The notes: generated from the letters alone by a model not told the origin. Shown: positions 6,708-13,869, counted from the first letter of the stretch. The stretch: 14,548 nt of DNA from an uncultured bacterium (GCA_903933085.1 CAIZIN010000030.1:1-14548), one strand, 5' to 3'. Numbers and translations are program-made.

Positions 6708-6733
6708 GAGCCAAATGCTTTCGCATTCGGCTC
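6708..6733 (-). terminator. Terminator downstream of tRNA-His
   Basis: On the minus strand GAGCCGAATGC-GAAA-GCATTTGGCTC (one mismatch-type pair) is followed by TTATATTTTT. It begins 10 nt after the tRNA 3' end. The GAAA tetraloop adds stability. Confidence 0.75.
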
Positions 6734-6743
6734 GTTATTTTTG

Positions 6744-6815
6744 GGCGACTAGAGAGAATCGGACTCTCGACGCCGGATCCACAAACCGGAGTTTTACCAC
6801 TAAACTATAGTCGCC
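6744..6815 (-). tRNA. tRNA-His (anticodon GTG)
   Basis: The cloverleaf can be drawn by hand. The acceptor stem GCGACTA/TAGTCGC has the histidine-specific extra G-1 opposite C73. The D arm holds GG, and the anticodon loop is TTGTGGA with GTG at 34-36. The variable loop is short, and the T stem is GAGAG/CTCTC. CCA is not encoded. Two oddities are visible: the T loop reads TCCGATT, so the nearly universal T55 (pseudouridine site) is C, and the anticodon stem ends in a T31-T39 mismatch. A terminator follows on the same strand. Its 3' end is duplicated at 5646, 6462 and (inverted) 6677. Confidence 0.9.
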
Positions 6816-6862
6816 ATGTGGTTAAATTTAAACTAACATCATCCCATAATCAATCCATATTT

Positions 6863-6937
6863 CTGTCATCCTCGCGAATGCGGGGATCCAGGCCCTGGAT
6901 TCTGCAGACTGGATTCCCGCCTTCGAGGGAATGACAG
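6863..6937. repeat. Long REP-like inverted repeat with TGTCAT termini
   Basis: A 75-bp imperfect hairpin: CTGTCAT...CGCGAA.GCGGG.ATCCAG pairs with CTGGAT.CCCGC.TTCG...ATGACAG around a 17-nt loop. Such CTGTCATCCNCGCGAA-type repeats occur between genes in many bacteria. It separates the deacetylase stop from the tRNA-His start. Confidence 0.8.
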
Positions 6938-6979
6938 CGTGGGATCAAAACCTTGTGAATTCCTTTATATATAACACAA

Positions 6980-8038
6980 TTATTGCTTTTTGACGAGGGG
7001 TTCTGTGTTTTTTGCATTTAAGTATTTAACATACTCTTTAAATGTCACGCAATATACTTCCGGCTTTCCACAGACATCTTCTGCAAAAGACTTCATCGCC
7101 TCCCAATATACACCATCATTCCATAGAGAAAAGTGATTACCTATCACCACAGGAGCTCTATTGTTTTCGTAATTTCTCTCAAAATATACCGTGTATGCTT
7201 TTTTTACATCATTGAAATATTTATCCCACAACTCAGTCCCTTTCACAGCCTCTTCTTTTCCGTATGATTGTAGAATCCAAAGACTGTAATCCATAGAGAT
7301 AGCTGGAGAATTCCATTCCCCTATTTCAATAGTATTAAGCGGAATGTGCCAAATACCATAATCATCTTTTTTTGGCTGTACATCGGGAAGTGCAATACCG
7401 CTTGAGTCATAACTGAAGTTAAAGTCTTTTAATGTTTTGTATAAAGCGTCATTGACACCCAACTCAGGTGCACGAAAACCCACAATTTCATTTTTTAAAA
7501 ATGAAATATCAGAAATTGTGACTTGTGAATTATTTTTTTGAACACCAGAAACTAAGTTATCAAAAGATGAAAATTCATTCGACCATTCTTCTCCACTCCA
7601 ATGCTGACCAGAAAAATGACCGGCGGAATGGCTAGCTATTTCATGTCCATCCTTAAATGCTTTTTTAATTTCATCAACTCGTGAAACGACATCTTCTTCA
7701 TTATTTGAAAAACCAATCAATGAATCACCTTTTATACCCCTTTGCGATTGATAGACATCCTTATTTCCCTCAGTCAAAAGATAAATCGCATTTATAAAAT
7801 ATGTAAAATGAAGTGGCTTCCCTTCACTATTCATTCTTTGTGCAAACTCTTGAGTTTCTCTCCACATTCCTAAAGATTTTGAACCATCAAAGGAAAGCAA
7901 CACAAATTGGGGTGTGGAAGTAGAATACCTTATTTCATTTATCTGATTATCTGCAACAACTGGTTTTGTATGTGTAAAAATAGCCACAAGTAATACAGTG
8001 GCAATTGACCAAACTAAAATGTGTCGAAAGTGTTTCAT
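6980..8038 (-). CDS. Secreted/anchored NodB-type polysaccharide deacetylase homologue
   Basis: A 352-aa protein with an N-terminal signal or anchor helix (about residues 8-29, VWSIATVLLVAIFTHTKPVVA), so it acts outside the membrane. The NodB fold is visible: motif 1 as SFDGS (49-53, usual form TFDDG), motif 2 as SHSAGH (136-141) with metal-binding H137 and H141, motif 3 as RAP (189-191), and a late GNHFSLW (300-306) supplying a histidine. Motif 1 keeps only one of the two usual aspartates, so activity may be altered. The substrate is probably a cell-wall or surface polysaccharide. Its ATG overlaps the stop of the pduO-type reading frame by four bases (ATGA), implying co-translation. Confidence 0.88.
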   Translation of the reverse strand: MKHFRHILVWSIATVLLVAIFTHTKPVVADNQINEIRYSTSTPQFVLLSFDGSKSLGMWRETQEFAQRMNSEGKPLHFTYFINAIYLLTEGNKDVYQSQRGIKGDSLIGFSNNEEDVVSRVDEIKKAFKDGHEIASHSAGHFSGQHWSGEEWSNEFSSFDNLVSGVQKNNSQVTISDISFLKNEIVGFRAPELGVNDALYKTLKDFNFSYDSSGIALPDVQPKKDDYGIWHIPLNTIEIGEWNSPAISMDYSLWILQSYGKEEAVKGTELWDKYFNDVKKAYTVYFERNYENNRAPVVIGNHFSLWNDGVYWEAMKSFAEDVCGKPEVYCVTFKEYVKYLNAKNTEPLVKKQ

Positions 8039-8576
8039 TTATATTTTGGTGATTCTTCGATTATTCCTGCGACATGATTTGAAAATCTAGCGAGAGCATA
8101 CAAAAGAGAAGAGAGTCTATTTAAATATGAAATAGTAAATTCACCTAAATTTTCGCCGTCATCTACAACACCCACAACTCTTCTCTCCGCTCTACGAGCA
8201 AGGGTACGAGCAAAGTCGAAAAGTGAAGCAAGCTCTGTGCCACCAGATATGAAAAAAGTTTTAATTGGGGGCAATTCTTTTTCAATATTACCAATCAAGA
8301 GTTCGCATTCTCGAAGCTTATCTTCCCCTATTTGCATTGATGATCCAGCAAGTTCAGCCTGAATAATAAAAAGGTTTTGTTGAATATTCTCCACAACCTG
8401 CTCACCACTTAATTCATAATTCTTAATTCTTTCGCATTTATTTTAACTATCCCTAAAAAAGAATTAATTTCATCCAAAGAACCTAAAGCCTCGGTAATTG
8501 CCGAACTTTTTGAAATCTTCTGATTACAACCAAAAGTTGTAGTTTTTCCATTATCCCCTTTTCCTGTATAAAGCAT
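8035..8576 (-). pseudogene. pduO: Cob(I)alamin adenosyltransferase, PduO/MMAB type, split by a frameshift
   Basis: The intact family transfers an adenosyl group from ATP to cob(I)alamin. The first frame (start 8576, MLYTGKGDNGKTTTFG) carries the ATP-binding N-terminus and SLDEINSFLG, then stops at 8409. The second frame (8442 to 8035) carries ENIQQNLFIIQAELAG, ARTLARRAERRVV and YLNRLSSLLYALARF, the rest of the domain. Together they give about 180 aa, the normal length, with every main block present. The frames overlap at 8409-8442. There GAATTAAG occurs twice, 14 bp apart; removing 14 bp, or changing one base, restores one frame. The second frame could restart at GTG 8394. It may be a real pseudogene, a sequencing error, or a two-part protein. 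Confidence 0.85.
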
Positions 8577-8584
8577 ATACAAAC

Positions 8585-8590
8585 TGTATA
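8585..8590 (-). promoter_or_regulatory. -10-like box for the pduO-type gene
   Basis: TATACA on the minus strand ends 8 nt before the ATG at 8576. This supports MLYTGKGDNG as the true start over an ATG ten codons upstream. Confidence 0.45.
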
Positions 8591-8689
8591 TCAAAAAATG
8601 AAACACTGTAATCTATACGTAGGTTGTTTTTTGTTGTTAGAAGAGGGAAAACGTGCGTAGAGGAAGGATTAGTTGCGGAGAGAGGAGTC

Positions 8690-8830
8690 TTGACCCTTAC
8701 AGGGTCGGTAGCCACAAATATTTTTCTGTTGACAAATTTCATAGCCTTGCCTCACATCGTCATGCTCCGGCTTTGAATTACTCTTATTCGCAATTCAACC
8801 TTTCGTATCGTACTCGCTTCGCTCCGTGCG
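8690..8830 (-). repeat. Interspersed structured repeat, copy e
   Basis: The minus-strand core AAAGCCGGAGC..GACGATGTGAGGCAAGG (about 8739-8775) matches the core of copy a. It is preceded by hairpin TTGAATT...AATTCAA (about 8773-8798), as in copy a. A GACCC/GGGTC hairpin lies at about 8692-8706. No gene is seen. Confidence 0.5.
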
Positions 8831-8870
8831 ACATACTCAAGGTCTTCAGAGGAAGGACTTGGTCACGCAT

Positions 8871-8929
8871 AAAATTCTACTGAATTTTTGCTCGACCCCG
8901 ACTCAGCTCGCCAGCCTCCGTCTTTCAAG
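8871..8929 (-). repeat. Interspersed structured repeat, copy b
   Basis: A 7-bp hairpin (AAAATTC-tact-GAATTTT, 8871-8888) is followed by the core, which reads on the minus strand GAAAGACGGAGG...GAGTCGGGGTCGAGC. This matches copy a closely, while the hairpin stem sequence differs. Confidence 0.6.
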
Positions 8930-8941
8930 CCCTCTCTCGTT

Positions 8942-8990
8942 GCAAAAACAAAAAAGAAAATGTTTTCACATTTTCTTTAAGTTTTTGTGC
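8942..8990. repeat. Nested A/T-rich hairpin
   Basis: An 11-bp perfect stem (AAAGAAAATGT, 8953-8963, with 8968-8978) has a 4-nt loop. It is enclosed by GCAAAAAC (8942-8949) and GTTTTTGTGC (8981-8990). The inner arm resembles the inner arm of the larger hairpin at 9325-9416 (AAAAAGAAAAAATGTTC). Confidence 0.6.
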
Positions 8991-9094
8991 GTTTATTTTA
9001 CCATACTCGAACCTTTTTCCAAAATCACTGAATGAAAGACAAGCGCACGCGCGGAGCACGTGGTGATGTGAAAGTTTTTCGTACGCTCCACGAC

Positions 9095-9280
9095 GAATTC
9101 CGCCACGGCTCGCTCGTCGCTATGACAGCCCTGTTTTTGATTCTTTATTTTTGGCGGCGGTGTTCTTTTAAATTTTTTCCATTAAGGTATCAAAAAACAG
9201 GGCTGTCTCCGCTTCTCGCTCTCCGTTACCGCCCTCGCGGGCTCGGGCGGGTTTCTCTTGCAGAGAAACTGGCGGAATTC
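9095..9280. repeat. Nested inverted repeat X1
   Basis: The outer arms GAATTCCGCCA (9095-9105) and TGGCGGAATTC (9270-9280) are perfect. The inner arms at 9124-9141 and 9189-9207 pair over 18 bp with one bulge (ACAGCCCTGTTTTT core). A side hairpin GTTTCTC/GAGAAAC lies near 9251-9269. The central loop (about 47 nt) contains a GCGGCGG tract. No credible coding frame is seen. Confidence 0.75.
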
Positions 9281-9295
9281 TAGTGCCAACTCAAC

Positions 9296-9451
9296 AGCCC
9301 CGCCACCGCCTCGCTTCACTCGGCAACACCAAAAAGAAAAAATGTTCCTTGCTTTTTTGATTTTGCGCGGGGTGGATTTTTTTTAAAAAGGAAAGAACAT
9401 TTTTCTTTTTGGTGTTCTGCCTTCCAAGTATTCAGGCAGTGTGGCGGGGCT
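9296..9451. repeat. Nested inverted repeat X2
   Basis: The outer arms AGCCCCGCCAC (9296-9306) and GTGGCGGGGCT (9441-9451) are perfect. The inner arms 9325-9347 and 9395-9416 pair over 22 bp with one bulge. The loop carries a GCGCGGGGTGG tract. The architecture parallels X1: GC outer arms containing CCGCCA, A/T-rich inner arms, and a G-rich loop. Confidence 0.75.
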
Positions 9452-9465
9452 TCAATTCGGACTTC

Positions 9466-9516
9466 GGCAAAGCGGAAAATCTATTTTTCTGGGGGACAGG
9501 ATTTTTCCGCTTTGCC
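9466..9516. repeat. Inverted repeat X3
   Basis: GGCAAAGCGGAAAAT (9466-9480) pairs with 9501-9516 with one bulge. The 20-nt loop contains CTGGGGGACAGG. Its right half falls inside the copied 119-bp inverted repeat. Confidence 0.75.
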
Positions 9517-9605
9517 TCAGACTGTTTTTGTTTTTAGCCCGCGCGGAGGAGGGGTCTGGGGAGGAATCCGCGCGGGCTTTGGGGCGGGGGCTATTTTTTC
9601 CAATC
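9487..9605. repeat. Inverted repeat, at least 119 bp, left copy
   Basis: It is the exact reverse complement of 14430-14548, base for base over 119 bp. The match stops at 9606 on one side and runs off the window on the other. It includes hairpin X4 and the last codons and stop of the AbrB-like gene (DWKK-stop). Confidence 0.93.
9536..9578. terminator. Strong GC hairpin X4 after the AbrB-like gene
   Basis: AGCCCGCGCGGA (9536-9547) and TCCGCGCGGGCT (9567-9578) form a perfect 12-bp stem with a 19-nt loop. It begins 12 nt after the AbrB-like stop on the minus strand. What follows is A-rich rather than a T-run, so it may stabilise a 3' end rather than terminate. Confidence 0.5.
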
Positions 9606-9770
9606 TTTAATAATCAAATGTCTTGCTTTGAGTTCAACAACCAATTTTTGTTTTTCTTTCCATTTCAATTTTCGAACATACTCAATTGGTAAAGTTAGAG
9701 AAAAGCTGTTGCCTCCGGCAACTTTGGAAAGTTTGCGGATGTTATGATTTTGTGATTTTTGTGTTGGCAT
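9591..9770 (-). CDS. 59-aa AbrB/SpoVT-type (swapped-hairpin) DNA-binding protein
   Basis: The ORF reads MPTQKSQNHNIRKLSKVAGG, then NSFSLTLPIEYVRKLKWKEK, then QKLVVELKARHLIIKDWKK before TAG. The pattern KL-x-KVAGGNSFSLTLPxEYVRKLxW-x-QKLVVEL-xx-LIIKD matches the SpoVT-AbrB fold of dimeric transcription regulators and MazE-type antitoxins. It is the third gene of the surface-protein operon, 27 nt after the 1355-aa gene. The gap contains an 18-bp near-palindrome that recurs upstream of the operon promoter, so autoregulation and operon control are plausible. No partner toxin gene is adjacent. Its last codons and stop lie in the long inverted repeat. Confidence 0.83.
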   Translation of the reverse strand: MPTQKSQNHNIRKLSKVAGGNSFSLTLPIEYVRKLKWKEKQKLVVELKARHLIIKDWKK

Positions 9771-9776
9771 AGTTAT

Positions 9777-9794
9777 TCATGAATGTATTCATGA
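9777..9794. promoter_or_regulatory. Operator-like 18-bp near-palindrome, copy 1
   Basis: TCATGAATGTATTCATGA has 8-bp arms around a 2-nt centre. It lies 6 nt upstream of the AbrB-like ATG and within the 27-nt gap after the 1355-aa gene. An identical 18-mer is at 14409-14426. Its symmetry suits a dimeric regulator. Confidence 0.65.
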
Positions 9795-9797
9795 TGA

Positions 9798-12700
9798 TTA
9801 TTTATTTCCCATTAACTCGTTTATTTTAGCCAAGGTAGTTTTGCCGACATAGCCAGTCCCTTTGACAAAACCCCAAGGCGATAAAATATCTTTAGCGTAT
9901 TTTTCTTGGAATTTTATGACTGCTTTTTTGGTGAGCAAACCGAAAAAATTGGTTTCCTTGCCCGGAGAACCAGCACCTGAATCGGCCACTTTTGTATCTG
10001 GATCGGAATTGAGGAAAATTTGCAAGCGTTTAATATCGGTATTTGTTTGTCTGTATTGCAGATATTTAGTAAATGGATTGGTAAACGGTAAATTAGTATA
10101 TTTCTGTAAATTTTCCTCTGCGTAGCCAGATTTTAGCGTGATAGTGCTTGAAGCTATGGCGGGGTCAGAAGTTCTACCCCAAGCAGTGTAGAATTTGGCG
10201 TAAACTGTATACTGTCCGTCCAGACAAGTTGGATTTTTAACTGCACCACCGAGTTTTGAGCATAAATCCCATTGTTTGGAAGCGATATAATTTTCTTGAC
10301 TGGCATCAGTAAAATCACCAGTCATTGATATCGCCATTTTCTTTATATCTGCTCCGGCATTAAACCCCAGAAAAACATTTCTGTTCGGGGCTGTAGATGC
10401 TCCGCCATTGATACTCATTTTGAATCCGCCAGACGGAATAGCAGGATTAACATAACAACCATAACATCCACCACCACCGCTATGACTCACTGCGGGTGTT
10501 GGCAGAGTAACCGTTACTGCACCACTTCCACTTGTTGAAATATTTCCAGCCTCGTCTTTTGCCCAAGCGTACAAAGTTTTTGCCCCTTCCGTTGTAAAGA
10601 CATATTGAGTTTGTGCCGTTCCAGCCCAGCCAACATCATCAATCGCTGGAATTGTTGCTGTTTCATTAACTAAATATCCGGTGATTGTGTTCGCATCAGT
10701 CGCAGAAAAAGAAGTGAAAGAAACAGTTAAAGAATCTGATGTTGCAGGAATTATGAAAGTGACAGCGGGTACGGTTGTATCAACTGTCCATGTGTATGTG
10801 GTGGTACTTCCTTCCGCTTGCCAGTTTCCGGCTGAATCTTTGCCAATTACGGATAGAGTATGGCTCGCGTCAGATAAACTTGATAGAGATATTAAAGTGG
10901 CAATAGGAGTTTCTGCACCATACGCGCCAGAATCAATTTTATATTTGTAGGTAGTGATGTCTGTTCCGGCAACTGTAATACTAGCTGATGCAGAATTTGT
11001 AATGCTTGCGGGTGTACCTGAAAGAGCCGCATTTGAAGAAACAGTGTCCAAAGTAAAAGCTCCGGTATTGTATGACGAGCCGATATTTCCGAGAGAATCT
11101 TTGTACTCAACATAGATAGTTTTTGAACCATCAACATCTGTACAACCCGCACCAGTTCGAATGTTGAAATCTGTTTTGGGTGTAGCATAACTTTCCCACG
11201 TTGACCAAGTGGAATTGTCGCAAGAAAATTGCATTTGCGCTCCGGTGATTCCAATTCCGGCATCAGCAATAGTTAAATTAAAAGTTGGGGTCGTGTCGTT
11301 GGTTGGTGTTCCGTTTCCGTTACTGATTGTTCCAGTTGGACCAGTGGTGTCATTTATGTAGGTTAAGTCAATATTATCTAATTGAACCAGTTGGGCACCA
11401 TCAGAATGTAAATATGCTTTGAATAAAAATTGTCCGCTTCCAACGGGGAATGTTGCAATGTTTGAGTTTATATCACTAGCAGAGTTCGCTTCTGTATATC
11501 CGGCACTCGTAGTCGTCCAGCCAGAATTGTACCAATACCAAATAGTACCGCCATCGTTGGAAATTTGATATTTTATTTCGCCGCTGTTTTTTGTGGCGGT
11601 TTCAGTGAAAGCGGAAAGAGCGGTAAATGTGATTGCAGATATGGGTTGAAGGGTGGGATTGTTATTGTCATACAGAGTTACCTCAGATCCAAATGTGGCT
11701 ACAGGTTCAGGAGAGGTATAAGAACGCACTAACATTGATTCAACAAACAATTGACCTTTCCATGCCTCAGTAAACGGATCTCCCACAAGCAAAACACGCC
11801 CGTTGCTAAAAGCTTTTACAGATGATTTGACGATTGTCGCTGTGGCAATAGCTCCTCCCACACTGTCAGCATATCTAACGCTAATAGCATAATTAGTTCC
11901 ATCATCGGTAATCTGTGCAAATATAGGACGTTCATAGTCTGTCACAATTGATGTCGCCGTCGTTGTCCACGAAGAACCATCCCATGATTGTCGAGTACCG
12001 CTTGCATCCCAATAAAATATATAAATATCTCCTTTGGCTGTTCTTCCGTAAGCTTGACGAACAATCTCTAATCTCCTTATGCTTTGAAGATTGGTTGATA
12101 TGTTGCTATTTGGTACAGATACACTATCCCATAAAGCTAATATTAGGGGTGAGGTACCAGAATCATCCCTCGTTGAACCCATATATGTTTTATTTCTTGC
12201 CACAAATAACGAACTTGATAAAGTTGTGCCAAGAAAAGCACTGTCGCTATCTACATTCCCTTGAAGCAAAGCGCCTTGTGCCAAAATTGGATCAGACTTA
12301 TATATTTTAGCAGTCGCAGAGGTTCCGGAAAATTCTTGATGAAAATGTATCCAATTATTTCCAGTCTCATCTAATGACCAGTGACTTGTTTCAACACCAT
12401 AATTGTCAGTTGGATTACTAATGCCTATCATTGGATTACTTATGTTCCGAGAAAATGTGCCTGTAATACTTGAAGATGTAGCATAGCCAAGCTGAAAATT
12501 ATTAACCGCTGTATCAGCCCCATTATATTCTATGACAAGAGTTCCATCCGACAATTCCATCAATTTCGGATTAGCAACACTTGCATCATCCCATGCATTT
12601 GTTATACCTAAATTTAGTATTGCGTTTCCACTATTAATCACAGTCCATGTTAATGCATCGCTACTTGTAAAACCAAATATACGCCACTCCGGATCATCGG

Positions 12701-13865
12701 AACCATAGGCTTCAACTAATAATACATAGGTTCCATTACTTAAATGATATACCCACGGGACACCCATGGCTTTGCTTGTGCCGGCAACATTTAAAAGATT
12801 TTTATTTACCGCCACTCCTTGCTTCGTCCAATTAATTCCATCAGTGCTTGTTGCAAAAGCGATAGTCGCATCATAAACTCCTGGAAAACTTTCTCTAGCC
12901 CAGTACCACATACGATAATCCGTGGGACTGAACTTCATGACACTAGACACTGAAGCACTTATAGAATCTAAACCTGCCTGTCCATGCACAACTGCTGGCT
13001 GGAAATTAGTCCAACTTGTTAGGTTGTTAGACTCTGTCCTGTAACTATCCATCACCCCAGTCGTACCATTTCTTGCTGCAAAATATCCAATATATTTTCC
13101 ACCTTCTTTTACAGCTAAGTTGTTAGTATCTCTCAGAAGAGTAAGCTCACGAACATAATCAAAATTTGGATTACCAAGATCGGATGCCTGTAGTATCGGA
13201 TTTTCACTTCTTGTCCAAGCACGATATGCTTGCGTACTATTAATATCTCTTAACGGAAGAACCTCTGCTGTGCCGTTACCCGCAACTTTTTGGGTTAGAG
13301 TTCCAAAGTTAGAGCTAAAATCACTTCCTTGACTAAATACACCTGAAAAAACACTTGCTGTTGAGGCACCACTGTTGCCATAATACATATAAATCGTTTT
13401 GTTCGAAGAAGCTGGAATACTCGGAACCTCTACCCAAAATGTTGCGGAAGTAGAATCAGTTTTTGTTTCCAGCCAGTGATCAATTAAAGTTGTACCGTCG
13501 TTGTCGGTAAATCTAATATCATCAAAATCCGCCTGCATGTCGGAATCGTAAGTTACACTGACTTGTACCTGATAATTCGTGAGTGTCGAACTGTTGCCAG
13601 TGTTATCTATGGTAACTACTTTTCGTTTTGTCCATGATGCGTTATACCATGAAGGCGTTGTAGTTGCTTTAAGTTGTGCTTGTCCCGCTGAAAATGATAT
13701 TTTTGTGTTATCAAATGTGTAATCGGAAGAGGTTGTAAAATCGTAGCTTCTTGTAGCCGCCAAAACTTGTATTGGTAGTACAAATTGAAATATCAAAAGA
13801 ACAGCAAGGATAACAGATATCGTCTTTTGATATTTAATTTTCTTAACTTTGCTAAATTTCCACAT
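9798..13865 (-). CDS. 1355-aa secreted surface protein: DUF2341, beta-propeller, Ig-like repeats, peptidoglycan-binding domain
   Basis: The signal peptide covers about residues 14-37 (SVILAVLLIFQFVLPIQVLAA). DUF2341 spans about 72-165 (SWTKRKVVTIDN, DDIRFTDNDG, WVEVPSIP, IYMYYGN). Residues about 215-530 carry propeller-type repeats resembling glycosidase family 43/130-like folds (RMWYWARE, ATSTDGINWT, GTLVIEYNGAD, LGYATSSS). A concanavalin-like part continues to VRSYTSPEPVATFGSE (713-728). Then follow a beta module (745-837), three Ig/fibronectin-like domains (about 842-1120), a glycine/cysteine linker (GGGGCYGC, 1130-1137), one further domain (1145-1245), and a C-terminal peptidoglycan-binding-type domain (1275-1355). 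It is probably wall-attached and binds or cleaves glycans. The start is 4 nt after the 110-aa gene's stop. No catalytic residues could be assigned. Confidence 0.9.
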   Translation of the reverse strand: MWKFSKVKKIKYQKTISVILAVLLIFQFVLPIQVLAATRSYDFTTSSDYTFDNTKISFSAGQAQLKATTTPSWYNASWTKRKVVTIDNTGNSSTLTNYQVQVSVTYDSDMQADFDDIRFTDNDGTTLIDHWLETKTDSTSATFWVEVPSIPASSNKTIYMYYGNSGASTASVFSGVFSQGSDFSSNFGTLTQKVAGNGTAEVLPLRDINSTQAYRAWTRSENPILQASDLGNPNFDYVRELTLLRDTNNLAVKEGGKYIGYFAARNGTTGVMDSYRTESNNLTSWTNFQPAVVHGQAGLDSISASVSSVMKFSPTDYRMWYWARESFPGVYDATIAFATSTDGINWTKQGVAVNKNLLNVAGTSKAMGVPWVYHLSNGTYVLLVEAYGSDDPEWRIFGFTSSDALTWTVINSGNAILNLGITNAWDDASVANPKLMELSDGTLVIEYNGADTAVNNFQLGYATSSSITGTFSRNISNPMIGISNPTDNYGVETSHWSLDETGNNWIHFHQEFSGTSATAKIYKSDPILAQGALLQGNVDSDSAFLGTTLSSSLFVARNKTYMGSTRDDSGTSPLILALWDSVSVPNSNISTNLQSIRRLEIVRQAYGRTAKGDIYIFYWDASGTRQSWDGSSWTTTATSIVTDYERPIFAQITDDGTNYAISVRYADSVGGAIATATIVKSSVKAFSNGRVLLVGDPFTEAWKGQLFVESMLVRSYTSPEPVATFGSEVTLYDNNNPTLQPISAITFTALSAFTETATKNSGEIKYQISNDGGTIWYWYNSGWTTTSAGYTEANSASDINSNIATFPVGSGQFLFKAYLHSDGAQLVQLDNIDLTYINDTTGPTGTISNGNGTPTNDTTPTFNLTIADAGIGITGAQMQFSCDNSTWSTWESYATPKTDFNIRTGAGCTDVDGSKTIYVEYKDSLGNIGSSYNTGAFTLDTVSSNAALSGTPASITNSASASITVAGTDITTYKYKIDSGAYGAETPIATLISLSSLSDASHTLSVIGKDSAGNWQAEGSTTTYTWTVDTTVPAVTFIIPATSDSLTVSFTSFSATDANTITGYLVNETATIPAIDDVGWAGTAQTQYVFTTEGAKTLYAWAKDEAGNISTSGSGAVTVTLPTPAVSHSGGGGCYGCYVNPAIPSGGFKMSINGGASTAPNRNVFLGFNAGADIKKMAISMTGDFTDASQENYIASKQWDLCSKLGGAVKNPTCLDGQYTVYAKFYTAWGRTSDPAIASSTITLKSGYAEENLQKYTNLPFTNPFTKYLQYRQTNTDIKRLQIFLNSDPDTKVADSGAGSPGKETNFFGLLTKKAVIKFQEKYAKDILSPWGFVKGTGYVGKTTLAKINELMGNK

Positions 13866-13869
13866 AAAT

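Noticed and set aside
6584..6934. 116-codon plus-strand frame
   Set aside because: It runs through copies of the repeat family, antisense across tRNA-His, and into a REP-like palindrome, so it is a spurious frame.
8650..8715. Possible tRNA-Tyr relic (minus: GACCCTGTAAGGGTC resembling an anticodon arm)
   Set aside because: No acceptor pairing, T loop or D arm could be matched, so it was left as a simple hairpin inside the repeat region.
8653..9035. Plus-strand frames of about 70 codons in the 8.6-9.0 kb repeats
   Set aside because: The peptides are read from the structured repeat copies, with no start signal and no family resemblance.
9095..9578. Integron attC sites or a CRISPR array
   Set aside because: No integrase, no attC core sites and no regularly spaced identical repeats. 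The arms differ between units.
9032..9692. Plus-strand open frames of about 83 codons at 9032-9283 and 9441-9692
   Set aside because: They run through nested inverted repeats and, in the second case, antisense to the AbrB-like gene. Composition is repeat-like, with no recognisable domain.
9591..9770. AbrB-like protein as antitoxin of a toxin-antitoxin pair
   Set aside because: No small toxin-like ORF lies next to it on either side. The neighbours are a 1355-aa surface protein and gene-free repeats.
10892..12310. Open frames inside the large surface-protein gene (10892-11269 minus, 11948-12310 plus)
   Set aside because: They are out-of-frame shadows of a continuous 1355-codon gene with recognisable domains.
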